This document shows positions 27,521 to 36,684 of a stretch of 39,068 nt of DNA, piece by piece. Position 1 is the stretch's first letter. Each line of letters opens with the position of its first letter. A program made the position numbers and the translations under genes. The notes under the pieces are model-generated. The model was not told the DNA's origin. It did no database searches and saw nothing but the letters and a program-made list of their open reading frames with translations. Source of the stretch: Candidatus Neomicrothrix sp. UBA825 (GTDB lineage Bacteria; Actinomycetota; Acidimicrobiia; Acidimicrobiales; UBA8592). The DNA lies in NCBI GenBank assembly GCA_002295705.1, contig DBHP01000048.1, positions 1 to 39,068 of the forward strand, written 5' to 3'.

Positions 27521-28384
27521 ATGGTTGCGATCAAATTAGATGGTGAACAAGTTTCACTAGAGCTTAAAAGCGCTCTCAAACAGAGAATTTCTAAACTCCA
27601 AGAAATGTCAATCACACCAGGTTTAGGAACAATACTCGTAGGAGACGATGGGCCATCAAAAAACTATATTGCGATGAAACACCGAGATTGTAAAGAACTC
27701 GGAATGCACTCGGAAGAAATAAACCTTCCCGCATCCACAACCCAAGAAGAAATAGTCGAAGCCATCGAAACGTTCAATACCGATCCCCAAATACATGCCT
27801 TCATAATTCAGTACCCATTTCCGAGGGATCTCGACTATGAAACAGCCCTTCTCCATGTACTGCCAGAAAAGGATGCAGATGGGTTACATCCAGTCAACCT
27901 AGGTAAATTAGTGCAGGGAATCCCAGCTCCACTTGCTTGTACCCCTGCAGGAATACAATATTTGCTTGAACAATACGATGTTCCTATCAAAGGAAAACAT
28001 GTCGTAATTGTCGGACGAGGCTTAACAATCGGTAGACCATTAGCAAATCTGTTATCTCTCAAAAGATCAAACGCTAACGCAACAGTAACCGTGACTCATA
28101 CTGGGACGGAAGATATTAGTATTCACACAAAACAAGCTGATATTTTGATCGCGGCAGCTGGTTCACCCCACATGATCAAAGCAGACATGGTTAAACCTGG
28201 ATCAGCGGTCGTAGCGGCAGGTGTGAGCTTCGAAGGGGAAAAACTACTTTCGGACGTCGCAGATGAAGTGGATCAAGTTGCTGGATGGTTATCACCAAGA
28301 ATCGGGGGAGTAGGTCCCATGACAAGAGCATTCCTGATGGCAAACACGGTTCAAGCTGCAGAGAAAACCCTAGGTACCTTTTAG
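27521..28384 (+). CDS. folD: Bifunctional methylene-THF dehydrogenase / methenyl-THF cyclohydrolase
   Basis: Interconverts 5,10-methylene-THF and 10-formyl-THF with NADP, supplying the formyl donor of PurN and PurH, which lie just upstream. 287 residues. Catalytic Y49 and K53 in 'NYIAMKHRD', 'IIQYPFP' (in place of the usual VQLPLP), 'KDADGLHPVNLGKL', and the nucleotide loop 'VGRGLTIGRPLA', a form common in actinobacteria. C-terminal 'GGVGPMTRAFLMANT' is diagnostic. Start ATG at 27521. Confidence 0.96.
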   Translation: MVAIKLDGEQVSLELKSALKQRISKLQEMSITPGLGTILVGDDGPSKNYIAMKHRDCKELGMHSEEINLPASTTQEEIVEAIETFNTDPQIHAFIIQYPFPRDLDYETALLHVLPEKDADGLHPVNLGKLVQGIPAPLACTPAGIQYLLEQYDVPIKGKHVVIVGRGLTIGRPLANLLSLKRSNANATVTVTHTGTEDISIHTKQADILIAAAGSPHMIKADMVKPGSAVVAAGVSFEGEKLLSDVADEVDQVAGWLSPRIGGVGPMTRAFLMANTVQAAEKTLGTF

Positions 28385-28425
28385 AGTTTTTTCCTTTGCA
28401 TTTAAGTAACTCATCAGATTTCCTC

Positions 28426-28431
28426 TACAAT
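28426..28431 (+). promoter_or_regulatory. -10 box of icd
   Basis: TACAAT ends 8 nt before the icd ATG at 28440. No ribosome site lies between, so the transcript is probably leaderless. Confidence 0.5.
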
Positions 28432-28439
28432 CAGGCTAT

Positions 28440-29636
28440 ATGGCAGAAAAAATTACAATAAACGATGACCACACACTCAATGTCTCTGACAACCCGATAA
28501 TTCCTTTCATTGAAGGTGATGGCACTGGAATAGATATCTGGCCCGCTGCAAAACTCGTTCTTGACGCAGCAGCAGGCAAGTACGGTCGAACAATTGAATG
28601 GATTGAAGTTCTCGCAGGAGAAAAGGCATTCAACGAAACCGGAGACTGGCTACCACAACAGACAGTTGACACTTTTGAAGAATACCTAATCGGTATCAAA
28701 GGACCACTCACAACCCCTATCGGAGGAGGCTTCAGAAGCCTCAATGTTGCGTTACGCCAACTGTTAGACCTCTACGTGTGCCTACGACCAGTCAGATGGT
28801 TTGAAGGCGTGCCTTCACCGGTCAAACAACCAGAACTTGTTGACATGGTTATCTTCAGAGAAAATACAGAAGATATCTATGCAGGAATAGAAGCTGAAGC
28901 CGGTTCACCCGAGGCAGAAACAATTCGTGAGATGATCAAAGAAGTTTTCGGAAGAGAAATAAGTGAAGATTCAGGATTAGGAATAAAACCTGTCTCGCGA
29001 ACAGGTTCACAACGGCTTCAACGAGCAGCAATCAAATACGCTGTTGAACGCGGACGGAAAAACATTCATTGGGTTCATAAAGGCAACATCATGAAGTACA
29101 CAGAAGGAGCATTCCAAAAGTGGGGATATGAGCTTGTCAAAGAAGAATTTGATGATGTGGCTGTAGGTTGGGACGACTGCGGAGGAGACCCCGGTGACAA
29201 AATTCTTGTCCAAGACGCAATTGCTGATATCGCACTTCAGCAGGTTTTAACTAGACCAGCAGAGTTCGATGTAATCGCAACGATGAATCTCAACGGTGAT
29301 TACCTATCCGATGCTCTCGCCGCACAAGTAGGAGGAATAGGAATAGCTCCAGGAGCCAACATCAACTACGTCACAGGACACGGCATCTTTGAAGCAACCC
29401 ACGGAACGGCTCCTAAATACGCCGGTCAAGACAAAGTCAATCCATCATCTGTTCTTCTTTCCGGAGTGCTCATGTTTGAGCATCTTGGTTGGAGAGACGC
29501 AGCAGATGACATTATTAAAGCTGTTGAGCAAACAATTGGTGAAAAGATCGTCACATACGACTTTGCCAGATTGATGGATGGAGCGACAGAAGTGAAATGC
29601 TCTGAATTTGCCTCAGCGATTGTGGATAGACTTTAA
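28440..29636 (+). CDS. icd: NADP-dependent isocitrate dehydrogenase (dimeric, E. coli type)
   Basis: Oxidative decarboxylation of isocitrate to 2-oxoglutarate in the TCA cycle. 398 residues, homodimeric bacterial type, not the monomeric form found in many actinobacteria. '[15 protein letters not shown]' (23-37), '[13 protein letters not shown]' (95-107, S100 corresponding to the regulatory Ser of E. coli), '[13 protein letters not shown]', and 'HGTAPKY' (321-327). K326-Y327 and '[10 protein letters not shown]' are the residues that mark NADP rather than NAD specificity. It stands 55 nt after folD. Confidence 0.96.
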   Translation: MAEKITINDDHTLNVSDNPIIPFIEGDGTGIDIWPAAKLVLDAAAGKYGRTIEWIEVLAGEKAFNETGDWLPQQTVDTFEEYLIGIKGPLTTPIGGGFRSLNVALRQLLDLYVCLRPVRWFEGVPSPVKQPELVDMVIFRENTEDIYAGIEAEAGSPEAETIREMIKEVFGREISEDSGLGIKPVSRTGSQRLQRAAIKYAVERGRKNIHWVHKGNIMKYTEGAFQKWGYELVKEEFDDVAVGWDDCGGDPGDKILVQDAIADIALQQVLTRPAEFDVIATMNLNGDYLSDALAAQVGGIGIAPGANINYVTGHGIFEATHGTAPKYAGQDKVNPSSVLLSGVLMFEHLGWRDAADDIIKAVEQTIGEKIVTYDFARLMDGATEVKCSEFASAIVDRL

Positions 29637-29657
29637 ACCCCAACCCTAAGACGATTA

Positions 29658-29673
29658 AATTCCTCTAGGAATT
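29658..29673 (+). terminator. Weak hairpin after icd
   Basis: AATTCC-TCTA-GGAATT forms a 6-bp AT-rich stem with a 4-nt loop, 22 nt after the icd stop, within the 75-nt gap before the ABC exporter. No T-run follows, so the terminator call is weak. Confidence 0.25.
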
Positions 29674-29711
29674 AATGTCTCAAGATCTATAAAGCCTCAG
29701 GTGGCTAATAC

Positions 29712-31496
29712 ATGCAACCACCAATTACACAACTTGAAGGTTCCGATAGTAATCAGTTCAGGCGTGGACTTAAACTCATATCTAGATCACTAAAGCTTCG
29801 CCCTTTCTCACACGCAATTGCAATTACTGGAGCGTGCCTCTTCTCCATCGCAGCCGTGGTTCTGACGCGCGTCCTCGGTTACGCGACCGATGATGTAATC
29901 ATCCCTAACTTGGATAACAATTCATTGGATAAACGAGACCTCTGGCTCGCTTTCACCTTGATTATTGCCGTAGGCCTAGCACGAGGCCTCGGCGCTTTTT
30001 TGCGACGCTATTTTCTAGCAGGAGCTCGCTATGGAACAGAGCTTTACTGGCGACGTCAACTTTTTAATCAATACCTTGATTTACCAATGTCTTTCCATAG
30101 AAAGAAATCTCCCGGTGAGCTCCTTGCCCATGCCGATAATGACATGATGATTGCTTCGCTCGCTTTGATGCCTCTCGCATTTACTATCGGAACATTCTTT
30201 CTCACCATTGTCGCGTTAGTCAACCTATTCCTTATCCACCCAGCCATAGCGCTAATAGCATTAGTGCTATTTCCATTGTTAGCAGCAATGAATAAATCCT
30301 ACTCTCAAAGAGTTGTTGCGCCTGCATCTTCAGTTCAGGAGGCGGTAGGGAATACCTCATCATTAGTACATGAAAGCTTCGATGGAATATTAGTTGTTAA
30401 ATCTCTTGGTCGAGGAGATCAAGAAGTAGAACGACTACGAGAATCTGCTGAAAAAATCCGGAAGCATCGGATAAGCGTCGGTCGACTACGAGCAATTTTT
30501 GAACCAGCCATCTATGCGCTCCCAAATCTTGGTGTGATAGCGCTCTTGATGATCGGAACATGGCTAATTGATAAAGGCTCACTTACAATTGGAGAACTTG
30601 TCAGCGCAATCGCACTCTTTGGAATACTCGCATTTCCAGTCAGAATAGCTGGAATATTTTTTGAAGAACTTCCTCGATCAGTTGTCGCTCTGGACAGAAT
30701 CGACGAAGTTCTAAACCTAGAATCATCTCAACACCAGCATCAGGGAACGAAAGCAATCAGTTCAGAGCCAAGTACGTTACGTATAGAAAATGTTGAAGCT
30801 AGATATGACGACCAACTTATCCTCAATAACATCAGCTTCTCAGTAGAAAGTGGGGAGGTTGTTGCACTCGTAGGCCCTACTGGAGTAGGAAAATCCACAA
30901 TCGCAGACTTAGTCGGAAGCTTACAACAGCCAACATCAGGGAATATATATCTCTCGAATACACTACTTAACGATATAAAACCCTCCGACAGGACAAAGAC
31001 ATTAACTATCGCTTTCCAAGAGTCATTCTTGTTCGCTGATACGGTGAAAGAAAATATCCTTCTGGGCAGGCAATTCACAGATCGTGAATTGCAAGAGGCA
31101 ATAGAGATCGCTCAGGCTAACGATTTCATCTCACATCTTCCTGATGGACTAGATACGCAACTAGGAGAGCGAGGCGTCACACTATCAGGTGGGCAACGTC
31201 AACGTGTCACTTTGGCGCGAGCACTGATAGGTAATCCACAAATCATTTTCTTAGATGATTCAACCTCCTCAGTTGACCCAGTTATTGAAAAGCGGATCCT
31301 AGATGGGCTGAGGACCCGAAAAAATATAAGCCTTGTTATTGTCGCTCACCGTTTATCAACAATAAAACTCGCTGACAGAGTCATCTTTCTTAATAACGGT
31401 GTAATTGAGGGAACAGGCTCTCACCAAGAATTGATGCGGTTAGAAGCGTATGCATCGCTTGCAAAGGCATATGAAAAAGCAGGAGTGGACTCATGA
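29712..31496 (+). CDS. ABC exporter half-transporter with degenerate catalytic site (subunit 1)
   Basis: 594 residues: an ABC type-1 exporter membrane domain (~30-335, six predicted helices) followed by the ATPase domain. Walker A 'GPTGVGKST' (388-396), Q-loop Q436, signature LSGGQ (491-495), Walker B 'IIFLDD' (511-516), switch H546. D516 stands where the catalytic Glu is expected, so the site formed with its own Walker motifs is probably weakly hydrolytic. AGGTGG is 7 nt before the ATG. It overlaps the next gene by ATGA, and the pair forms a heterodimer like BmrCD or TM287/288. Substrate (lipid, drug or peptide) unknown. Confidence 0.92.
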   Translation: MQPPITQLEGSDSNQFRRGLKLISRSLKLRPFSHAIAITGACLFSIAAVVLTRVLGYATDDVIIPNLDNNSLDKRDLWLAFTLIIAVGLARGLGAFLRRYFLAGARYGTELYWRRQLFNQYLDLPMSFHRKKSPGELLAHADNDMMIASLALMPLAFTIGTFFLTIVALVNLFLIHPAIALIALVLFPLLAAMNKSYSQRVVAPASSVQEAVGNTSSLVHESFDGILVVKSLGRGDQEVERLRESAEKIRKHRISVGRLRAIFEPAIYALPNLGVIALLMIGTWLIDKGSLTIGELVSAIALFGILAFPVRIAGIFFEELPRSVVALDRIDEVLNLESSQHQHQGTKAISSEPSTLRIENVEARYDDQLILNNISFSVESGEVVALVGPTGVGKSTIADLVGSLQQPTSGNIYLSNTLLNDIKPSDRTKTLTIAFQESFLFADTVKENILLGRQFTDRELQEAIEIAQANDFISHLPDGLDTQLGERGVTLSGGQRQRVTLARALIGNPQIIFLDDSTSSVDPVIEKRILDGLRTRKNISLVIVAHRLSTIKLADRVIFLNNGVIEGTGSHQELMRLEAYASLAKAYEKAGVDS

Positions 31497-33343
31497 GCCA
31501 ATCCCGCCATTCACGAAGAAATACTAGAGGTGAAATTTCATTTCAAAAGAGCGAAGCGGCCTCATTGAGCGAAGGAGAGAATGAGGAAAAGACTGGCGCT
31601 TTGGTAGTTCTGAGGAGGGGATTACAAGTAAGCCCTGAGTTACGGACTGGAGCTGGTCTCACAGTACTTATGGCCTTAATAGTTGCAAGCGGATCTTTAG
31701 CTATTCCAGTCTTAATCCAACAGATCTTAGACCAGGGACTTCGCGGAGAAGATGGTCTCCGTTCAAACTTCATTTATATTTCATGTGCAATTGCCTTCTT
31801 TATCGTTTCTTTCGTGATTTTCGCCCAACGCGCTACTTATAACCGTCTCGTTAGGGTCGCTGAAACAACTATTCTCGAACTCAGAGTTAGGGTTTTCCGA
31901 CATCTTCATCGCCTCAGCCTTGCCGACCATCAAGAGTCAAGAAAAGGGATTCTCACAGCAAGAGTAACAAGTGATATTGAAACTCTCTCTCAATTCGCGC
32001 AGTGGGGAGCAATCGCTTGGATAGTTGATTCAGTCATAATCGTTGGGACACTCACTGTCATGGCTATATACAGTTGGCAACTGACATTAGTTGTGATTGC
32101 AATTTATCTCCCCATCATTCCCATACTGAAAGCAATCCAACAACAACAATTTCTCAAATATAGAGAAGTGCGCGAGGCAGTATCGGAGACACTTGGGCAG
32201 GCTTCCGAAGCAGTTACAGCCGCCCCGGTAATTCGCTCATACGGATACCAGAGTTCAATTCGGTCAAAGTTAGAAATGGCTAATCAAAACCAGTACCGGC
32301 GCCAAATAAAGGCACATAAATTCTTCGCTTTACTTGCGCCAGTTATGGACACATTCAGTGCTTTATCTATTGCTGGGGTCATAGTCGCCGGGTCTTACCT
32401 TGGGCCTGATATGGGGCTCACATCAGGAGAAATGATCGCTTTTGTATTCCTAACAACAATTCTGATCGCACCAATATGGGAGTTGGGGGAAGTCCTCGAT
32501 CAAACACAGACAGCCTTAGCTGGATGGTGGAAAATACTTTCTGTTCTCGACGTTCCAATAGAAGTTCACGAACCTGAGAGCGGCGAAAAACTGAGACCCG
32601 GAGCCGTAGAGATAGAAGCCAGTAATATCAATTTTAGATACCGCACGGGAAGCCAAATTCTCAGTGACGTAAGCATTCGTATACCTGCTGGAACAAACGT
32701 TGCTGTCGTTGGAGAAACAGGCTCAGGAAAAACAACGTTCGTAAAGCTACTAGCACGCATAGCTGACCCTACAAACGGGCAGATAACTATCAATGGTGTG
32801 CCAATTCACGAAATAGATGCTGAATCACGGCACACATCCATACAAATGGTTCCACAAGACGGGTTTCTCTTTGATCAAACAATAAGAGAAAATGTTGCGT
32901 TTGGTAAACCAGATGCAAGTAAAGAAGAAATTCAAACAGCATTTCAGTCTTTAGGTCTCACTGATTGGCTCAATAAACTTCCAGAGGGTATGGACACACA
33001 AACAGGTTCAAGAGGTGAAAGAATTTCAGTAGGTGAACGCCAACTCGTTGCACTTGCACGCGCTCAACTAGCAAACCCCGGTCTTCTCATCCTTGATGAA
33101 GCAACTAGTGCAGTTGACCCCGAAACAGAAGTCGCGCTCGTCAGTGCCTTAGAGCGTTTATCTCAAGGACGTACAACAATATCGGTTGCTCACCGTTTGA
33201 GCACGGCAGAAAAAGCAGACCTTATAATCGTTTTTGATCAGGGGAAAATTGTTGAAACAGGGACCCATCAAGAACTATCAACACAAAACGGAATTTATGC
33301 AGACTTGCACAATACGTGGATGGGTAATACCCAAACTATATAG
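31493..33343 (+). CDS. ABC exporter half-transporter (subunit 2, canonical Walker B)
   Basis: 616 residues with a charged cytoplasmic N-terminus (1-35), a six-helix exporter domain (~50-345) and an ATPase domain. Walker A 'GETGSGKTT' (407-415), Q455, Walker B 'LLILDE' (531-536) with catalytic E536, switch H567. Its signature is ISVGERQ (511-517) in place of LSGGQxQ. This degenerate signature faces the Asp-type Walker B of subunit 1, while its own intact Walker B faces the LSGGQ of subunit 1, which is exactly the asymmetry of heterodimeric exporters. Translationally coupled to subunit 1 by ATGA. Confidence 0.92.
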   Translation: MSQSRHSRRNTRGEISFQKSEAASLSEGENEEKTGALVVLRRGLQVSPELRTGAGLTVLMALIVASGSLAIPVLIQQILDQGLRGEDGLRSNFIYISCAIAFFIVSFVIFAQRATYNRLVRVAETTILELRVRVFRHLHRLSLADHQESRKGILTARVTSDIETLSQFAQWGAIAWIVDSVIIVGTLTVMAIYSWQLTLVVIAIYLPIIPILKAIQQQQFLKYREVREAVSETLGQASEAVTAAPVIRSYGYQSSIRSKLEMANQNQYRRQIKAHKFFALLAPVMDTFSALSIAGVIVAGSYLGPDMGLTSGEMIAFVFLTTILIAPIWELGEVLDQTQTALAGWWKILSVLDVPIEVHEPESGEKLRPGAVEIEASNINFRYRTGSQILSDVSIRIPAGTNVAVVGETGSGKTTFVKLLARIADPTNGQITINGVPIHEIDAESRHTSIQMVPQDGFLFDQTIRENVAFGKPDASKEEIQTAFQSLGLTDWLNKLPEGMDTQTGSRGERISVGERQLVALARAQLANPGLLILDEATSAVDPETEVALVSALERLSQGRTTISVAHRLSTAEKADLIIVFDQGKIVETGTHQELSTQNGIYADLHNTWMGNTQTI

Positions 33344-33426
33344 ATAAAACTTTCCGCAACTCCTTGAGGATTAGCCAAAGGGTATCAAGTTTTAGGTAGT
33401 CTCTTGATGAACTTAAAGAGGTTGAT

Positions 33427-34416
33427 ATGAGTAAAACACCTGTACACGTAACCGTAACTGGAGCAGCAGGACAAATTGGCTACGCACTGCTTTTTAGAAT
33501 CGCAAGCGGGCAAATGCTTGGTGCTGACCAACCAGTAGTCCTTCGTCTATTGGAAATTACCCCAGCGCTAGGGGCTCTGGATGGAGTTCATATGGAACTT
33601 GACGACTGTGCCTTTCCGCTGCTTGATGGGGTTGTTAAAACAGATGACGCGAATGTCGCGTTTGCTGAGAGCAATTATGGTCTGTTAGTAGGAGCAATGC
33701 CACGAAGAGACGGTATGGAACGAGCTGACCTCTTGGAGGCTAATGGAGGAATTTTCGGCCCACAAGGCAAAGCGATTGCAGAAAATGCTAACGAAAATAT
33801 TAAGGTTCTCGTAGTCGGAAATCCAGCAAACACAAATGCTTTAATAGCGCAAGCCTCTGCTTCGGGGATAAACCCAAGACAATTTACGGCTATGACACGA
33901 CTTGACCATAATCGTGCGCAAACTCAAGTTGCTTCGAAGTTGGGTGTTCCAGTCAGTGACGTGAAAAGAATGACAATATGGGGAAATCATTCAGCAACCC
34001 AATACCCAGATCTTTTCAATTGTGAAGTTAATGGAAAATCTGTGGCGAACACAATAAACGACCAGCAATGGCTGGAAAATGATTTTATTCCAACCGTGCA
34101 ACAAAGAGGCGCAGCAATAATTAAGGCCAGAGGAGCCTCATCAGCGGCTTCCGCCGCCAATGCAGCTATCGATCATATGCGTGATTGGACACTCGGAACA
34201 CCCGAAGGCGATTGGGTATCAATGGCTATCCCATCTGATGGTAGTTACGGTATTCCTGAGGGAATTATTTCCTCTTTCCCAGTCATCTGTAAAGATGGCG
34301 ATTATGAAATTGTTCAAGGGTTAGGAATTGACGATTTCAGTCGCGGTAGAATTAACACTTCAGCAGATGAACTTGTCTCTGAACGAGAAACAGTTGCCAG
34401 CCTAGGACTTATTTAA
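33427..34416 (+). CDS. mdh: Malate dehydrogenase (cytosolic-type, about 329 residues)
   Basis: Interconverts malate and oxaloacetate with NAD(H). 329 residues, the longer MDH form found in actinobacteria and in eukaryotic cytosol. '[13 protein letters not shown]' (10-22) binds NAD, E43 at the end of strand two points to NAD, 'MPRRDGMER' (91-99) carries the substrate arginines, 'VGNPANTNA', D160 in 'RLDHNRA' and catalytic H188 in '[11 protein letters not shown]' are all present. AAAGAGG precedes the ATG. It ends 3 nt from the SCP2-like gene on the other strand. Confidence 0.95.
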   Translation: MSKTPVHVTVTGAAGQIGYALLFRIASGQMLGADQPVVLRLLEITPALGALDGVHMELDDCAFPLLDGVVKTDDANVAFAESNYGLLVGAMPRRDGMERADLLEANGGIFGPQGKAIAENANENIKVLVVGNPANTNALIAQASASGINPRQFTAMTRLDHNRAQTQVASKLGVPVSDVKRMTIWGNHSATQYPDLFNCEVNGKSVANTINDQQWLENDFIPTVQQRGAAIIKARGASSAASAANAAIDHMRDWTLGTPEGDWVSMAIPSDGSYGIPEGIISSFPVICKDGDYEIVQGLGIDDFSRGRINTSADELVSERETVASLGLI

Positions 34417-34419
34417 AAA

Positions 34420-34755
34420 CTACTTTTGCGTGAAGCTCGGGAATGCTTCTATCAATCGCTCTACCGCACCAGACAATCGAAGCAACCCTTTCAGAAAAGC
34501 TTCCTCGGTAGTCAACTCCCCTCTGTGAATCAAAACTGCAGTTTCTTTATTCAAACTAAAGACAACATCTGGTGATTCGGCTGCTCCACTAGATGTTTTT
34601 GTTGTTGCTCCGATCACACAGTAAAAGCCTTCAATGCTGCCATCAGAATTAGCAACTTCGTATTGGATGGTTAACTCTTCTTCAAGATTTGGCGAAACAT
34701 ATAACAAAAGATTGTTTTGGAGCTCAGACACCCACTCCACTTCATCAATTCCCAT
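34420..34755 (-). CDS. Small SCP2 sterol-binding-like protein
   Basis: 111 residues from the ATG at 34755. The C-terminal half, 'DVVFSLNKETAVLIHRGELTTEEAFLKGLLRLSG' in pattern (given here in short: VVFSLN...LTTEEAFLKG...LSG), follows the SCP2 domain layout, in which a strand is followed by a 'G.L...EAF..G...SG' helix-turn motif. SCP2 folds hold lipids in a hydrophobic tunnel. The start overlaps the lipid kinase end by 11 nt; an upstream in-frame start at 34809 would overlap it by 65 nt and is less likely. Last gene of the minus-strand lipid operon. Domain call is moderate. Confidence 0.55.
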   Translation of the reverse strand: MGIDEVEWVSELQNNLLLYVSPNLEEELTIQYEVANSDGSIEGFYCVIGATTKTSSGAAESPDVVFSLNKETAVLIHRGELTTEEAFLKGLLRLSGAVERLIEAFPSFTQK

Positions 34756-35629
34756 ATTTAAGATTATCCCTACATCCTGCAAGTCGTATGGCTTCAGGTA
34801 CCAAATCAATGACAGCAGGAGACTCTCCTATGAATTCACCATCAGCCCATAAACCTAAGCCTGCGGTCTCAATCACAATTCGTTTTCCATCTAACCCTTC
34901 AACTTTGGGATGGCTCATATGCGAACCGCTAAACACTCTCCTAAAGAAACGCAATAATTCAAAAGGTCCTACCTTCGATACAAGGGTTAAATTAGCGATC
35001 CCATCAAACGGGTTTGCCGTAGGTGCAATTTTCATTCCACCTCCAAAATCGCTGGTATTGGCAATATTCCACAATGAAATTTCACGTTCAAAGGGAATGT
35101 CATCTATTGAAAAATTCACAAATTGACTAGATAGCGAACGCAGAGATGCCAAGGTTGAAACTGTATATCGACTCGGACCAGTCGGCCATCGCATTCCTTC
35201 AGCACGCACATTCACATCACTGGAAAAACCAAAAGTCATAACAGACGCAACCCACCGGTCATTCACTTTTAATAAATCAATCGAGATGGGCTCTTCTAAT
35301 GATGCCGTAACTGCTTTTTCAATACCTTTAGGAATTGCTAATGCTCTGCAAAAATCATTACCCGTCCCTATTGGGATAATTCCCAATACGGTCTCCGTTG
35401 TTGCAATCGATTGGATGGCGTGGTGAATAATCCCATCACCACCAGCCACAATTATCCTCTCCGCACCCTGATCAACAAGTTGCTGTAAATTATGCTTTAC
35501 TTCCTCTAGTGTTTCACCAGGTACGAGTGCATAGTCAACATCCGACTCTTCTAGATAGCGGAAGATCAAACTCGCAGCTTTTGCCCCTTTCCCACGTCTT
35601 GCTAACTGGTTAATCAATAAGTGAATCAC
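34745..35629 (-). CDS. Diacylglycerol/lipid kinase (YegS/BmrU/LCB5-type)
   Basis: Transfers phosphate to diacylglycerol or a related lipid alcohol at the cytoplasmic membrane face. 294 residues. N-terminal 'LINQLARRGKG' in place of the usual NP.sG.G, catalytic 'VAGGDGIIHHAI' (61-72, GGDG motif) and 'IPIGTGNDFCRAL' (85-97) with the family's GT.NDF signature. C-terminal domain includes 'LWADGEFIGESPAVIDL', typical of the DAGK C-terminal half. GTG start at 35629 shares its G with the TAG stop of the DUF368 gene, so it is translationally coupled to it. Confidence 0.9.
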   Translation of the reverse strand: MIHLLINQLARRGKGAKAASLIFRYLEESDVDYALVPGETLEEVKHNLQQLVDQGAERIIVAGGDGIIHHAIQSIATTETVLGIIPIGTGNDFCRALAIPKGIEKAVTASLEEPISIDLLKVNDRWVASVMTFGFSSDVNVRAEGMRWPTGPSRYTVSTLASLRSLSSQFVNFSIDDIPFEREISLWNIANTSDFGGGMKIAPTANPFDGIANLTLVSKVGPFELLRFFRRVFSGSHMSHPKVEGLDGKRIVIETAGLGLWADGEFIGESPAVIDLVPEAIRLAGCRDNLKYGN

Positions 35630-36558
35630 TAATCACTCCGACTTAGATTCCAAATAAAAATTACAATAATGAAACCAGTCAGTCCAAATACTACCGGCCA
35701 TACGAGAGTTCCAAAAGAGTCAGGCCATGCAAGCGCTGAACCCTCAACGACTTCATTTTCTTCTCCGCTGATAACTCCCACACCATTGGGCCACGGCCAG
35801 ATTACGCGAAGGCTTCCAATCATAAGTCCAATGAGAAGAGCTAAAACAGAATCACGATAATTTCTTAAAATCCAATTTAATAACCGCGCAGATAAACTCA
35901 GCGACAAGACTGCTCCAAGACCGAAAACCAAAAGTTTTCCTACTAATCGCTCATTCACAGCTTCTATCAAAGACCCATACATACCAATCATCAGTAGAAA
36001 AAATGACCCTGATATTCCCGGAAGTATCATCGCACTAATCGCAATCGCGCCGGAAAAGAAAAAAACTAATAAGCTTGGCTCTTGCACCGGGCCTGCACGA
36101 ACTCCAAGTAAGACGAACACTCCAATTCCCGTCGCAACACCCAATACAACGCGAGAAGGATTCCAAGTATCCACCATGAATCCGGCAACAACAACTGATG
36201 CTAAAACAAGTCCGAAAAATAATCCCGCTATCGAAGTCGGGTGATTCTCAAGGAGGCGTTCAATGATTTGAGCTAATGAAACGAAAGCAATAATGATTCC
36301 AGATAAGAGAGACAACAAAAAATGCCACTCTATAAATAGGAAAGACCGCTTCATCTCGACCCTATCAATTCGCATTATCGAGATAACCAAGTCTGTGCAG
36401 TGCTGGATATTTTGGAGAAGGCGCTCGTAAATTCCTAGCAATAGAGCTATTGTCCCACCTGATACACCAGGGACAGCATCTGCTGCACCCATGAAAGAAC
36501 CACGTAACACGTTACGCAATATCTCCCTAAATGCAGATTTCTTTTCAATCATGGCCAC
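35629..36558 (-). CDS. DUF368 polyprenyl-phosphate translocase-like membrane protein
   Basis: 309 residues, about eight to nine membrane segments. DUF368 proteins (PopT) were shown to recycle undecaprenyl phosphate across the cytoplasmic membrane for wall and envelope synthesis. The two-fold family repeat is plain: 'AVPGVSGGTIALLLGIYERLL' in the first half (P30-G-V-S-G-G) and 'ILPGISGSFFLLMIGMYGSL' in the second (P180-G-I-S-G-S). GTG at 36558 is used; an ATG two codons later is equally possible. First gene of the lipid operon, in front of the kinase and SCP2-like genes. Confidence 0.9.
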   Translation of the reverse strand: MAMIEKKSAFREILRNVLRGSFMGAADAVPGVSGGTIALLLGIYERLLQNIQHCTDLVISIMRIDRVEMKRSFLFIEWHFLLSLLSGIIIAFVSLAQIIERLLENHPTSIAGLFFGLVLASVVVAGFMVDTWNPSRVVLGVATGIGVFVLLGVRAGPVQEPSLLVFFFSGAIAISAMILPGISGSFFLLMIGMYGSLIEAVNERLVGKLLVFGLGAVLSLSLSARLLNWILRNYRDSVLALLIGLMIGSLRVIWPWPNGVGVISGEENEVVEGSALAWPDSFGTLVWPVVFGLTGFIIVIFIWNLSRSD

Positions 36559-36566
36559 CCATCAAG

Positions 36567-36572
36567 ATGATA
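36567..36572 (-). promoter_or_regulatory. -10-like box of the DUF368 lipid operon
   Basis: TATCAT on the minus strand ends 8 nt before the GTG at 36558. No Shine-Dalgarno precedes the start, so the operon mRNA may be leaderless. Confidence 0.4.
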
Positions 36573-36684
36573 GAACCCAATACAGTTTTGGAGAGATATA
36601 GCAGTGCCTTTCTGCTTCATTCTCAAATAAGACATGAATTTAATGAAAGTCTGACTTTCTAGCTATTGTGATATTGGAGTTTCT

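Noticed and set aside
34689..35126. 145-codon plus-strand frame opposite the lipid kinase and SCP2-like genes
   Set aside because: Pro/Ser-rich shadow of two supported minus-strand genes; no motif.
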